DNA of 64,000 bases from the NCBI GenBank assembly GCA_035652335.1, contig DASRDZ010000030.1, positions 26,306-90,305 of the forward strand, given 5' to 3'. Origin of the DNA: DASRDZ01 sp035652335 (GTDB lineage Bacteria > Chloroflexota > Dormibacteria > Aeolococcales > Aeolococcaceae). Under the pieces are notes generated by a model, which did no database searches, was not told the DNA's origin, and saw nothing but the letters and a program-made list of their open reading frames with translations. Made by a program: the position numbers and the translations under genes. Each line of letters begins with the position of its first letter. Positions within the stretch are counted from its first letter, which is position 1. Positions 15,647 to 23,784 of the stretch are shown in pieces.

Positions 15647-17356
15647 TCAGTCCCCGGCGGCCAGCACCGGCGTCGTGGCGGCGGCCGGCTCGTCGGCGAG
15701 GGGGGCCGGCTCGGCGACCTCGCCCAGCGCGTAGACGGCGCCGCGGTAGAGCTGCTCCTGCGCGGCGGTGGCTCCGCGCATCACCGACGGGCGCTGCAGC
15801 CAGCGGGCATCGAGGAACTCGTGCACCTCCTCGGCGACGCGCCGCGCGCCCCAGCCCTTCTCCTCGCCGAGCAGGCGGGCCGCCGGCCAGGCGCAGCGCA
15901 TCCCCAGGCAGGCACCGCCGGTGCAGCGGACGCGCCGGTAGAGGTCCTCCAGCCGCTCCACCGACTCGGTGCGCACCACGTGCCGCAGCTCGGCGCGCGT
16001 CACGGGCTCGCACTCGCAGACCAGCGCGCGGCGGTCCTCGGGTTCGGCGTCGCCCAGCAGGGCGGCGGCACGCGCACCGTGCCGGGCGACGAGGCGCTGG
16101 GCCACCGGCAGCGGCAGCCCGAAGTCGCCCGCCACCTCGACGGCGTCGGCGACGCTCTCGCCGCCCGGCAGCGGCGCCGTATGTGTCGAGGTTGGCACGA
16201 ACGGCCGGCCCAGCACGCGCAGCAGGACGTCGACTGTGTCCTCCGCCATCTTGCGGAACATCGACATCTTGCCGCCGGCGACGGTGACCAGCCCGGGCAC
16301 GCCGTCGCGGGTGCCGTGGTCGAGCACCGCGTACTCGCGCGAGAGGTCGTCCTCGTAGCGGCGCCATTCGTAGAGGGTGGGCCGCACCGCGGCGTTGGCG
16401 TGGGCGATGCGGTGCCGCCGGATCGAGGGGAGCACCCGCTCGAAGGCCTGCAGGATGTACTCCACCTCGTCGTCGGTGACCTCGAGGTGCTCGGGGTCGC
16501 CGTAGAAGTCGTCGTCGGTGGTGCCCACGATGGTCTGGTTGCTGTGCGGCACCAGCAGCAGGTCGCGGCCGTCGATGGCCTCGACGCCGAGCGCGCAGTT
16601 GGTGATGCGCCGGTCGTAGATCAGGTGCACGCCCTTGGCTGGTCGCAGCCGCAGCGGCGCGCCCGCCATCGCACACAGCGCCGGCGCCCACGGCCCAGCC
16701 GCGTTGCAGACAGCCCTGGCAGCAATCGTCTCGCTCGTCCCGCTGAGCCGGTTGCGCACGCGCACGCCGCGCACGGCGAGCCCGTCGCGGACGACGCCGG
16801 TCACCTCGGTGTAGGTGCGCACCTCGGCGCCGGCCTCGCGTGCCCCCAACGCGTTCACCGCCACCAGGCGCGCGGCGTCGACGCCCCATTCGTCCATGCT
16901 CACCGCACCACGCAGTCCCGGACGCAGCCCGGGCTCCAGCGCCAGCGCCTCCGCGGCGGTGAGGCGAACGTGGGGGCGCCCCGCCTTGTAGGGCTGGAAG
17001 CGGTCGTACACCTCCAGCGCCGTCTCCTTCTTCTCGATGCCGAAGGGGTCGTCCGGGTACACCGGCAGCAGGAAGACGACGGGGAAGAGCAGGTGCGGGG
17101 CGATGCGCTTGATGAAGCCGCCGTCGAGGCACGACATGCGGGTGGTCTCCCAGTCGTACTCGATGTAGCGCAGGCCGCCGTGGATCATGCCGCTGCTGCC
17201 CCAGGTGGTCCCGGCGCCGAGGTCGTGCTGGTCGAGCAGGCAGACCCGGAGCCCGCGGAGGGCGGCGTCGCGGGCCACCCCGGCGCCGGTGATCCCCGCG
17301 CCGACCACCACGACGTCGAACTCGCCCGCACCCTTCTCCTGGAGCATCGGGGCCAT
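15647..17356 (-). CDS. FAD-dependent glycerol-3-phosphate dehydrogenase (GlpA-like)
   Basis: 569 aa. The N-terminal FAD motif VVVGAGITGAGVARDAALRG is followed by the family signature TWGSSGMIHGGLRYIEYD. It oxidises sn-glycerol-3-phosphate to dihydroxyacetone phosphate at the membrane. A C-terminal BFD-like [2Fe-2S] domain is visible as CECEPVTRAEL plus CTGGACLGMRC, which marks the GlpA branch rather than aerobic GlpD. GlpB is absent and only a small Fe-S protein follows. The ATG at 17356 gives a normal N-terminus. Confidence 0.88.
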   Translation of the reverse strand: MAPMLQEKGAGEFDVVVVGAGITGAGVARDAALRGLRVCLLDQHDLGAGTTWGSSGMIHGGLRYIEYDWETTRMSCLDGGFIKRIAPHLLFPVVFLLPVYPDDPFGIEKKETALEVYDRFQPYKAGRPHVRLTAAEALALEPGLRPGLRGAVSMDEWGVDAARLVAVNALGAREAGAEVRTYTEVTGVVRDGLAVRGVRVRNRLSGTSETIAARAVCNAAGPWAPALCAMAGAPLRLRPAKGVHLIYDRRITNCALGVEAIDGRDLLLVPHSNQTIVGTTDDDFYGDPEHLEVTDDEVEYILQAFERVLPSIRRHRIAHANAAVRPTLYEWRRYEDDLSREYAVLDHGTRDGVPGLVTVAGGKMSMFRKMAEDTVDVLLRVLGRPFVPTSTHTAPLPGGESVADAVEVAGDFGLPLPVAQRLVARHGARAAALLGDAEPEDRRALVCECEPVTRAELRHVVRTESVERLEDLYRRVRCTGGACLGMRCAWPAARLLGEEKGWGARRVAEEVHEFLDARWLQRPSVMRGATAAQEQLYRGAVYALGEVAEPAPLADEPAAATTPVLAAGD

Positions 17357-17398
17357 TGTGCGTGACGCCGAACGTGCCGCGTCGCTAGCATGCGGGCC

Positions 17399-17779
17399 AT
17401 GGAAGGTTCGTCCAGGGGAACCGTGCTGCTCGCCGAAGCCGAGGACGCGGTGGCCAAGCTGGTCGCCGCCCGCCTCGACTCCGACGGCGTCGGCGTGCGC
17501 CGGGTGCGCACCGTGCGCGAGGCGCGCGAGGAGCTCGCCCAGCACCCGCCCGACCTCCTCGTCCTCGACACCGCGCTGGAGACCGACGGCCTGGAGTTCT
17601 TCCAGGCCCTGCGCCTGCGGCCCGACGCCCCTCGCGGCGGCGTCATCGTCATCACCGACAGGTCGGACGTGCACGCCCGCGAGCGTGCCGCCCAGCTCGG
17701 CGCCGCCGCCGTGGTGACCAAGCCGCTGCGCGTCGACGAGGTGGCTCAGGCCGTCCGCGACCTGCTCGCCTGCATCTGA
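17399..17779 (+). CDS. Stand-alone response-regulator receiver domain
   Basis: A 126-aa CheY-like receiver without output domain. It keeps the acidic pair (E15, D16), the phospho-acceptor D57 in LLVLDTALETDG and the conserved Lys in VVTKPL; the Thr/Ser position reads VIVITDRSD. No cognate kinase is adjacent. TAGCAT (17386-17391) lies 7 nt before the ATG at 17399, a leaderless arrangement that favours this start over the ATG at 17390. Confidence 0.8.
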   Translation: MEGSSRGTVLLAEAEDAVAKLVAARLDSDGVGVRRVRTVREAREELAQHPPDLLVLDTALETDGLEFFQALRLRPDAPRGGVIVITDRSDVHARERAAQLGAAAVVTKPLRVDEVAQAVRDLLACI

Positions 17780-17783
17780 GCCC

Positions 17784-18314
17784 TCAGCCGCCCAGCGCGG
17801 CGATCACGACGTAGGCGGCGCTGACCGCCGCCCAGAAGGCGATCAGGCCCCCGATGTACACCGGCACGGGCCCGGGCTCGTGGTACCAGGCGACGATGCG
17901 CCGCGAGGTCATGGCGAAGAGCGCCAGCAGGTCCACCAGCGCCAGCAGCAGGGTCACCAGCAGGGCGGCGACGTCGAACCCGTCGCGGACCTGGACCACG
18001 GCGAAGGACACGAGCCCGAGTCCCACCGCCATGGCCAGCACGGTGATCTGGGCGCGGCGGATCCATGCCGAATGCCTGGTCAGCACCATGCCGAGGAGGA
18101 GCAGAACGGCGCCGAAGGCGGCGTAGGAGAGGGCCACGACGATCTGCACGGCGGTGGAGAGCTGCACCGTCTTGCCGCCCACCTCGGTGCCGCCGCCGAA
18201 CACGGCGAAAGCGATGAAGAAGACGAGGATGGCCCGGACCAGGTCCCAGGTGTAGACGAGCAGCAGGCTGGTGGGACGCTGCTCGTCGCCGGCGTCCCTG
18301 GGGGTGGGCACCAT
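17784..18314 (-). CDS. Small integral membrane protein, unknown function
   Basis: 176 aa with four to five hydrophobic helices (about residues 25-45, 58-82, 90-110, 118-140 and 152-174) and short polar loops. No catalytic or binding motif recognised. It is divergent from the isocitrate dehydrogenase-like gene; TATGCT (18329-18324) ends 9 nt before the ATG. Confidence 0.6.
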   Translation of the reverse strand: MVPTPRDAGDEQRPTSLLLVYTWDLVRAILVFFIAFAVFGGGTEVGGKTVQLSTAVQIVVALSYAAFGAVLLLLGMVLTRHSAWIRRAQITVLAMAVGLGLVSFAVVQVRDGFDVAALLVTLLLALVDLLALFAMTSRRIVAWYHEPGPVPVYIGGLIAFWAAVSAAYVVIAALGG

Positions 18315-18366
18315 GGGCCCCGCAGCATACCTGCGAGGCGTGCGGGCGCCTCGCTAGGCTGGGCGC

Positions 18367-19452
18367 ATGCCCACCGCCATCGTCGTCCTCGAAGGCGACC
18401 AGACCGGGCAGGAGCTGCTCGAGCAGGCGCTGCGCGTCATCGACCCGGCCGTCATCGGCGTCGAGCTGGAGCTGCGCCGCTTCGACCTGTCCCTGGAGAG
18501 CCGGCGCGCCACCGCGAACCAGGTGGTCCTCGACGCCGCCGACGCCATGCGCGAGACCGGCCTCGGCCTCAAGGCGGCGACGGTGACCCCGGAGCAGCCG
18601 GGCGACGTCGGCAGCCCCAACGCCACGCTGCGCGAGCGCGTCGGCGGCAAGGTCATCGTCCGCACCGGGCGGCGCATCCCCGGCGTGCCGCCCATCGCCG
18701 GCGTGAGCGCGCCCATCAGCGTGGTGCGCATGGCGGTCGACGACGCCTACGGCGCACGCGAGTGGCGCGAGTCCGCGAACGGCGACGAGCTCGCCTTCCG
18801 CACCGAGAAGGTGTCGCGGGCGACCTGCCGCGCGGTGGCACAGTTCGCCTTCGAGCAGGCGAAGCGGATGCGCGGCCGCGTCTTCGGGGGGCCGAAGTTC
18901 ACCGTGTCTCCCGTGTACGAGGGGATGTTCAAGGAGGAGATGGACGCCGCCGCCGGCCGGCATCCCGACGTCCCCTACGAGCCGCAGCTCATCGACGCCA
19001 CCTACGCGCTGCTGCTCTCCCGCGGCTCGGAGCAGCCGCTGGTCATCCCCACCCTCAACCGGGACGGCGACTGCCTCTCCGACATGGTGCTGCAGCTCTT
19101 CGGCAGCATCGCCGGGGCGGAGTCGATCCTGCTCGGCTTCGAGGGCGACGACATGGAGCCGCACGTGGTGATGGCCGAGGCGCCGCACGGCACCGCCCCC
19201 GCCCTGCAGGGCAAGAACATCGCCAACCCGATGGCGATGATCCTCGCGGCCGCCTCGCTGCTCTCGTTCGTGCCCGACGGCGCCGCGCGCACCGCGTCGC
19301 GCGCGATCTACGAGTCGGTGTTCGAAGCGGTGCGCGAGGGCGTGCGCACCGCCGACCTCGGCGGGCATGCGCTGACCGACGAGTTCACCGCGGCGATCGT
19401 CGAACGGGTGCGCGGCAAGCTCGACATCTGGGAGACCCTGGGGGTCGACTGA
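18367..19452 (+). CDS. Isocitrate/isopropylmalate dehydrogenase family enzyme (probable NADP-isocitrate dehydrogenase)
   Basis: 361 aa of the decarboxylating beta-hydroxyacid dehydrogenase fold. The substrate loop is visible as GSPNATLRERV, metal ligands in NRDGDCLSDM, and the cofactor loop as EAPHGTAPALQGKNIANPMA. SPNATLR is closer to isocitrate than to isopropylmalate dehydrogenases, and no leu genes are near, so a TCA-cycle role is likely but not proven. TAGGCT (18355-18360) ends 6 nt before the ATG, a leaderless start. Confidence 0.78.
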   Translation: MPTAIVVLEGDQTGQELLEQALRVIDPAVIGVELELRRFDLSLESRRATANQVVLDAADAMRETGLGLKAATVTPEQPGDVGSPNATLRERVGGKVIVRTGRRIPGVPPIAGVSAPISVVRMAVDDAYGAREWRESANGDELAFRTEKVSRATCRAVAQFAFEQAKRMRGRVFGGPKFTVSPVYEGMFKEEMDAAAGRHPDVPYEPQLIDATYALLLSRGSEQPLVIPTLNRDGDCLSDMVLQLFGSIAGAESILLGFEGDDMEPHVVMAEAPHGTAPALQGKNIANPMAMILAAASLLSFVPDGAARTASRAIYESVFEAVREGVRTADLGGHALTDEFTAAIVERVRGKLDIWETLGVD

Positions 19453-19493
19453 GCGGTCGCGGACGTTTGCCTATACTGGCTCGTAGAGCACGC

Positions 19494-19817
19494 ATGGACA
19501 TCCTCAGCTTCATCCACGACCGTTCGGGCGACTACGACTGCCCGGTCTGCCGCGAGCCGCTGGTCGACTGCGACCTCAAGCTGCTGCGCCAGGACGGCCG
19601 CACGTACACCGTGCAGGTCGGCTGCGCCCGCTGCCACGTCACCTTCGTCGTCGTGCTCCAGCTGCGGGGCGAGCTGCCCGCGGCTCCGCCCGAGCCGGCT
19701 GAGCCGGCGCCGCCGCCGATCAGCGCCGACGAGCTGCTCGACGTCCACGAGCGCCTGCGCGACTTCGACGGATCGTTCAGCGAGCTGCTCGCGCGCGACC
19801 CGTCGCACATCGCCTGA
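19494..19817 (+). CDS. Zinc-ribbon protein, hypothetical (107 aa)
   Basis: MDILSFIHDRSGDYDCPVC... with two CxxC knuckles (CPVC at 16-19 and CARC near 44-47) and a Pro-rich linker leading to a short helical tail (SADELLDVHERLRDFDGSFS). A TATACT box at 19471-19476 lies 17 nt upstream. Similar small proteins with a dicysteine ribbon exist but I cannot name a function. Confidence 0.6.
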   Translation: MDILSFIHDRSGDYDCPVCREPLVDCDLKLLRQDGRTYTVQVGCARCHVTFVVVLQLRGELPAAPPEPAEPAPPPISADELLDVHERLRDFDGSFSELLARDPSHIA

Positions 19818-19859
19818 GGCACCTCGCCGGGGCCTGACCGGGCGCCTACACTGGGCCGT

Positions 19860-21032
19860 GTGAGCACGCCCATCTACCTCGACCATGCCGCCACCACGCC
19901 CGTGGCCCGCGAGGCGGCGGAGGCGATGCTTCCCTGGTTCAGCGACGGCTACGGCAACCCGTCCTCGCTGCACTCGGTGGGGCAGCGGGCGCGCCACGCG
20001 GTCGACGAGGCCCGCGACCGGGTCGCGGCGGCGCTCGGCTGCGCCGCACGGGAGGTGGTGTTCACCGCAGGGGGGTCGGAGGCGGACAACCTGGCGTTGC
20101 GGGGCGTGCTCGACCGCTGGGGCTCGTCGCGCGGCCGCCACCTGGTGATCAGCGCCATCGAGCACGACGCCGTCATCAAGACCGCAGAGCAGCTCGTCGA
20201 GGAGGGGCGCAGCACCGTGTCCGTCGTTCCCTGCGACGGGTCCGGCCGCATCGACCCGGCCGCGGTGGCCGGGGCGGTGCGCGACGACACCGTGCTGGTG
20301 TCGGTGATGCTGGCCAACAACGAGGTCGGGACGGTGCAGGACGTCGGCTCGATGGTGGCGCTGGTGCGGGCGCGCAACCCGCGAACGTTCGTGCACACCG
20401 ACGCGGTGCAGGCGCTGGGCAAGCTGCCCCTCGACGTCGCCGCGCTGGGCGTCGACCTGGCCAGCGTGAGCGCCCACAAGGTCTACGGCCCCAAGGGCGT
20501 GGGCGCGCTCTACGTGCGCCAGGGCGTCACCCTGTCGCCGCAGATCAGCGGCGGGGGGCATGAGCGCGGGCGCCGCAGCGGCACGGAGAACGTCCCCGGC
20601 GTGGTCGGCTTCGGGGTGGCGGCGACGCTGGTCACGGCCGAGCGCGAGGCGGAGATGGCGCGACTGGCCACCCTCTCCTCGCGCCTCACCGAGACGGTCG
20701 CCACCGGCATCCCCGACGCCGTGGTCACCGCCGCCGGGGCGCCCCGGCTGTCGAGCTTCGCCACCTTCGCCTTCCCCGGGGTCAACACCGAGGTCCTGCT
20801 CACCCTGCTCGACTCCTGGGACCTCTGCGCCTCCGGCGGCTCGGCCTGCTCCTCCGGGGCCCACATGCCCTCGCACGTTCTCGTCGCGATGGGCTTCCCG
20901 CCCTCCCTGGCCACGGGAGCCCTGCGCTGCACCCTGGGCCGCGCCACCACCGCCGACGACGTCGACCGCGCGGGGGAGCTCATCGTCCGCGCCGTCCGCC
21001 AGCTCCAGGGAGCGGCGGCGGCCAGCGCCTGA
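19860..21032 (+). CDS. Cysteine desulfurase (NifS/IscS class I)
   Basis: A 390-aa PLP enzyme that removes sulfur from cysteine as a persulfide. Seen: YLDHAATTPV at the N-terminus, the PLP Lys in SAHKVYGPKGVGALY, and the catalytic Cys in SGGSACSSGAHMPSHVL, the class I motif. It precedes the Rrf2 regulator and the suf cluster, which has its own SufS; this one may serve tRNA thiolation or a second Fe-S route. TACACT (19847-19852) ends 7 nt before the GTG, a leaderless start. Confidence 0.92.
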   Translation: MSTPIYLDHAATTPVAREAAEAMLPWFSDGYGNPSSLHSVGQRARHAVDEARDRVAAALGCAAREVVFTAGGSEADNLALRGVLDRWGSSRGRHLVISAIEHDAVIKTAEQLVEEGRSTVSVVPCDGSGRIDPAAVAGAVRDDTVLVSVMLANNEVGTVQDVGSMVALVRARNPRTFVHTDAVQALGKLPLDVAALGVDLASVSAHKVYGPKGVGALYVRQGVTLSPQISGGGHERGRRSGTENVPGVVGFGVAATLVTAEREAEMARLATLSSRLTETVATGIPDAVVTAAGAPRLSSFATFAFPGVNTEVLLTLLDSWDLCASGGSACSSGAHMPSHVLVAMGFPPSLATGALRCTLGRATTADDVDRAGELIVRAVRQLQGAAAASA

Positions 21033-21068
21033 CCCCTCGGGCCAGAGCGGGCGAGCGGGGCGACTCGG

Positions 21069-21090
21069 TACAATCCTGACTGTGCCAGTC
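21069..21090 (+). promoter_or_regulatory. Promoter and candidate Rrf2 operator at the suf regulator gene
   Basis: The -10 box TACAAT (21069-21074) is followed after 3 nt by the dyad GACTGTGCCAGTC (21078-21090), which covers the predicted transcription start. The same arrangement, with GACCATGGCAGTC, occurs at the sufU promoter (27596-27617). A repressor bound here would block transcription start at both. Rrf2 is the obvious candidate regulator; this is inference. Confidence 0.6.
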
Positions 21091-21630
21091 GGAATTTCCC
21101 GTCCCGCCTCCGCCGCGTCGTTCTCGATGCGCGTCAGCAGCAAGGCCCACTACGGGCTGCGCATGATGACCGAGCTGGCCAAGGCCTACGGCAGCGGCCC
21201 CATGAGCCTGGCGGAGGTGGCCCGCGTCGAGAGCCTGCCGCTGGCCTACCTGGAGCAGCTGGCGGGGGCGCTGCGCCGGGGCGGGCTGGTCGAGTCGACC
21301 CGCGGCGTGCACGGCGGGTACGTGCTCGGCAAGCCGCCGGCGGAGATCACCGTGCTGGACGTGGTGACCCTCGTCGACGGAGAGGTGGCGCCCGTCGAGT
21401 GCGTGGCCCACACCTACGAGACGGGCAGCTGCCTGCGCGAGGGCGAGTGCGCCTCGCGACCGCTGTGGCAGCGGCTGAAGCGGAGCATCGACGCGGTGCT
21501 CAGCGCCACCACCCTGGAGGAGCTGGTCGCCGACCACAGCCTGGTCGACGCCTTCGCGCCGGAGGTCCGCCACGAGCCGGAGCTCCAGGCCGCATCTGCA
21601 AACGGAGCGCACGAGGTCATCGATGTCTGA
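21082..21630 (+). CDS. Rrf2-family transcriptional regulator of the suf operon
   Basis: A winged-helix Rrf2 protein (core MRVSSKAHYGLRMMTELAKA onward) with three cysteines in the C-terminal half, C-x9-C-x5-C (VECVAHTYETGSCLREGECA), the usual site for an Fe-S cluster sensed by IscR/SufR-like members. It overlaps sufC by 8 nt and so heads the suf operon. The GTG at 21082 fits a leaderless start (7 nt after TACAAT) and adds 15 residues; the ATG at 21127 matches the usual family N-terminus and is an equally fair choice. Confidence 0.88.
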   Translation: MPVGISRPASAASFSMRVSSKAHYGLRMMTELAKAYGSGPMSLAEVARVESLPLAYLEQLAGALRRGGLVESTRGVHGGYVLGKPPAEITVLDVVTLVDGEVAPVECVAHTYETGSCLREGECASRPLWQRLKRSIDAVLSATTLEELVADHSLVDAFAPEVRHEPELQAASANGAHEVIDV

Positions 21631-22381
21631 CACGCCGACGCTGGTCGTCGAGGGGCTGCACGCCGAGGTCGACGGCAAGGAGATCCTCAAGGGCGTGGAC
21701 CTGCGCGTCCCGTCCGGGGAGATCCACGCGCTCATGGGGCCCAACGGCTCGGGCAAGTCGACGCTCGCCTACACGCTGATGGGCCACCCCAAGTACACGG
21801 TCACCCGGGGCGCGGCGAGCTTCGACGACCACGACCTGCTCAGCCTCACCCCCGACGAGCGCGCCCGGCTGGGCGTCTTCCTCAGCTTCCAGTACCCGAC
21901 GGCGATCCCGGGCGTGACCATGGTCAACTTCCTGCGCGCCTCGCTGCGCAGCCTGGGCAGGGAGATGCCCGCCCGCGAGTTCATGCAGTCGCTGAAGCGG
22001 GAGATGGACGCGCTCAGGATGGACGAGCAGTTCCGCTCGCGCTACGTCAACGAAGGCTTCAGCGGCGGCGAGAAGAAGCGCGCCGAGATCCTGCAGATGG
22101 CGCTGCTCCGGCCCAGGCTGGCCATCCTCGACGAGACCGACTCCGGGCTCGACGTCGACGCGCTGCGCACCGTCGCGGAGGGCGTCAAGCGCCTGGCGGG
22201 GCCCGACATGGGCATCCTCATCATCACCCACTACTACCGCATCCTCGAGTTCCTCACCCCCGACGTGGTGCACGTGCTCCACGACGGGCGGGTGGTGAAG
22301 TCGGGTGGCGCGGACCTGGCCCGCGAGATCGAGCACACGGGGTACGACCCCATCCTCGGCGTCGCGGCGGGAGCAGCCTGA
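21623..22381 (+). CDS. sufC: Fe-S assembly ATPase SufC
   Basis: A 252-aa ABC-type ATPase of the SufBC2D scaffold. Walker A GPNGSGKST (39-47), signature NEGFSGGEKKRAEI and Walker B LAILDETDSGLDVD are present, and the family-specific SGLDVDALRTVAEGV and HYYRILEF follow. It powers cluster assembly on SufB/SufD in the cytosol. It overlaps the Rrf2 gene upstream and touches sufB downstream (ATG at the shared base 22381). Confidence 0.97.
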   Translation: MSDTPTLVVEGLHAEVDGKEILKGVDLRVPSGEIHALMGPNGSGKSTLAYTLMGHPKYTVTRGAASFDDHDLLSLTPDERARLGVFLSFQYPTAIPGVTMVNFLRASLRSLGREMPAREFMQSLKREMDALRMDEQFRSRYVNEGFSGGEKKRAEILQMALLRPRLAILDETDSGLDVDALRTVAEGVKRLAGPDMGILIITHYYRILEFLTPDVVHVLHDGRVVKSGGADLAREIEHTGYDPILGVAAGAA

Positions 22382-23784
22382 TGGCCGTCGAAGCGCACGA
22401 GCTGACCAAGGACTACAAGTACGGCTTCCACGACGTCGACGTCTCGGTGTTCCGCACCGAGAAGGGACTGTCGCCCGAGGTCGTCGCCGCCATCTCGGCG
22501 CACAAGAACGAGCCGGAGTGGATGCTGAAGTTCCGCCTCAAGGCGCTGCAGCACTTCGAGAAGCGAGCCATGCCCGCATGGGGCGCCGACCTCTCCGGCA
22601 TCGACTTCAACAACATCTACTACTACGTCAAGCCGATGGAGGAGCAGGGCGGCCGCGAGTGGGACGACGTGCCCCAGTCGATCAAGGACACCTTCGACAA
22701 GCTCGGCATCCCCGAGGCGGAGCGCAAGTTCCTCGCCGGCGTCTCGGCGCAGTACGACTCCGAGGTCGTCTACCACAACATCCGCGCCGACCTGGAGAAG
22801 CTCGGCGTCATCTTCGGCGACTGCGACAGCGGGCTGCGCGACCACCCGGAGATCTTCCGCAAGTACTTCGGCACGGTGATCCCGCCCAACGACAACAAGT
22901 TCGCCGCGCTCAACAGCGCGGTGTGGTCGGGCGGCTCGTTCGTCTACGTGCCCAAGGGCGTGCGCGTCGACATCCCATTGCAGGCCTACTTCCGCATCAA
23001 CAGCGACAACATGGGCCAGTTCGAGCGCACCCTCATCATCGCCGAGGAAGGCTCCTACGTGCACTACATCGAGGGCTGCACGGCGCCGACCTACAGCAGC
23101 GACTCGCTGCACAGCGCGGTGGTCGAGATCATCGCCCACAAGGACGCCCACGTCCGCTACACGACCATCCAGAACTGGTCGAACAACGTCTACAACCTGG
23201 TCACCAAGCGGGCCATCGCCTACGAGGGAGCCACCGTCGAGTGGATCGACGGCAACCTGGGCAGCAAGGTCACCATGAAGTACCCCGCCATCTACCTGAT
23301 GGGCGAGCGGGCCCACGGCGAGGTGCTCAGCGCCGCCTTCGCCGGCGAGGGGCAGCACCAGGACGCCGGCGCCAAGTGCGTCCACGTCGCGCCGCACACC
23401 ACCTCGAACATCGTGTCGCGCTCGATCAGCAAGGACGGCGGGCGCACCTCGTACCGCGGTCACATCAAGGTGTACCCCAAGGCCCACGACGTCAAGGTCA
23501 GCGTGCGCTGCGACGCGCTGCTGCTCGACGAGGCCTCGCAGAGCGACACCTACCCGTACTCCGACATCGAGAACTCCGAGGTCACCTTCGGCCACGAGGC
23601 GACGGTGTCGAAGATCGGCGAGGACCAGATCTTCTACCTCACCTCGCGCGGCATCCCCGAGGCGGAGGCCACGGCGCTCATCGTCAACGGCTTCTTCGAG
23701 CCGTTCGTCAAGGAACTGCCGATGGAGTACGCGGTCGAGCTGAACCGGCTCCTGGCGGTGCAGATGGAAGGCAGCGTCGGGTAG
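22381..23784 (+). CDS. sufB: Fe-S assembly scaffold SufB
   Basis: 467 aa. Contains the SufB hallmarks: FVYVPKGVRVDIPLQAYFRI, EGSYVHYIEGCTAP, the core beta-helix and a C-terminal ENSEVTFGHEATVSKIGEDQ. SufB is where the nascent Fe-S cluster is built in the SufBC2D complex. The stop is followed immediately by sufD (23785). Confidence 0.97.
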   Translation: MAVEAHELTKDYKYGFHDVDVSVFRTEKGLSPEVVAAISAHKNEPEWMLKFRLKALQHFEKRAMPAWGADLSGIDFNNIYYYVKPMEEQGGREWDDVPQSIKDTFDKLGIPEAERKFLAGVSAQYDSEVVYHNIRADLEKLGVIFGDCDSGLRDHPEIFRKYFGTVIPPNDNKFAALNSAVWSGGSFVYVPKGVRVDIPLQAYFRINSDNMGQFERTLIIAEEGSYVHYIEGCTAPTYSSDSLHSAVVEIIAHKDAHVRYTTIQNWSNNVYNLVTKRAIAYEGATVEWIDGNLGSKVTMKYPAIYLMGERAHGEVLSAAFAGEGQHQDAGAKCVHVAPHTTSNIVSRSISKDGGRTSYRGHIKVYPKAHDVKVSVRCDALLLDEASQSDTYPYSDIENSEVTFGHEATVSKIGEDQIFYLTSRGIPEAEATALIVNGFFEPFVKELPMEYAVELNRLLAVQMEGSVG

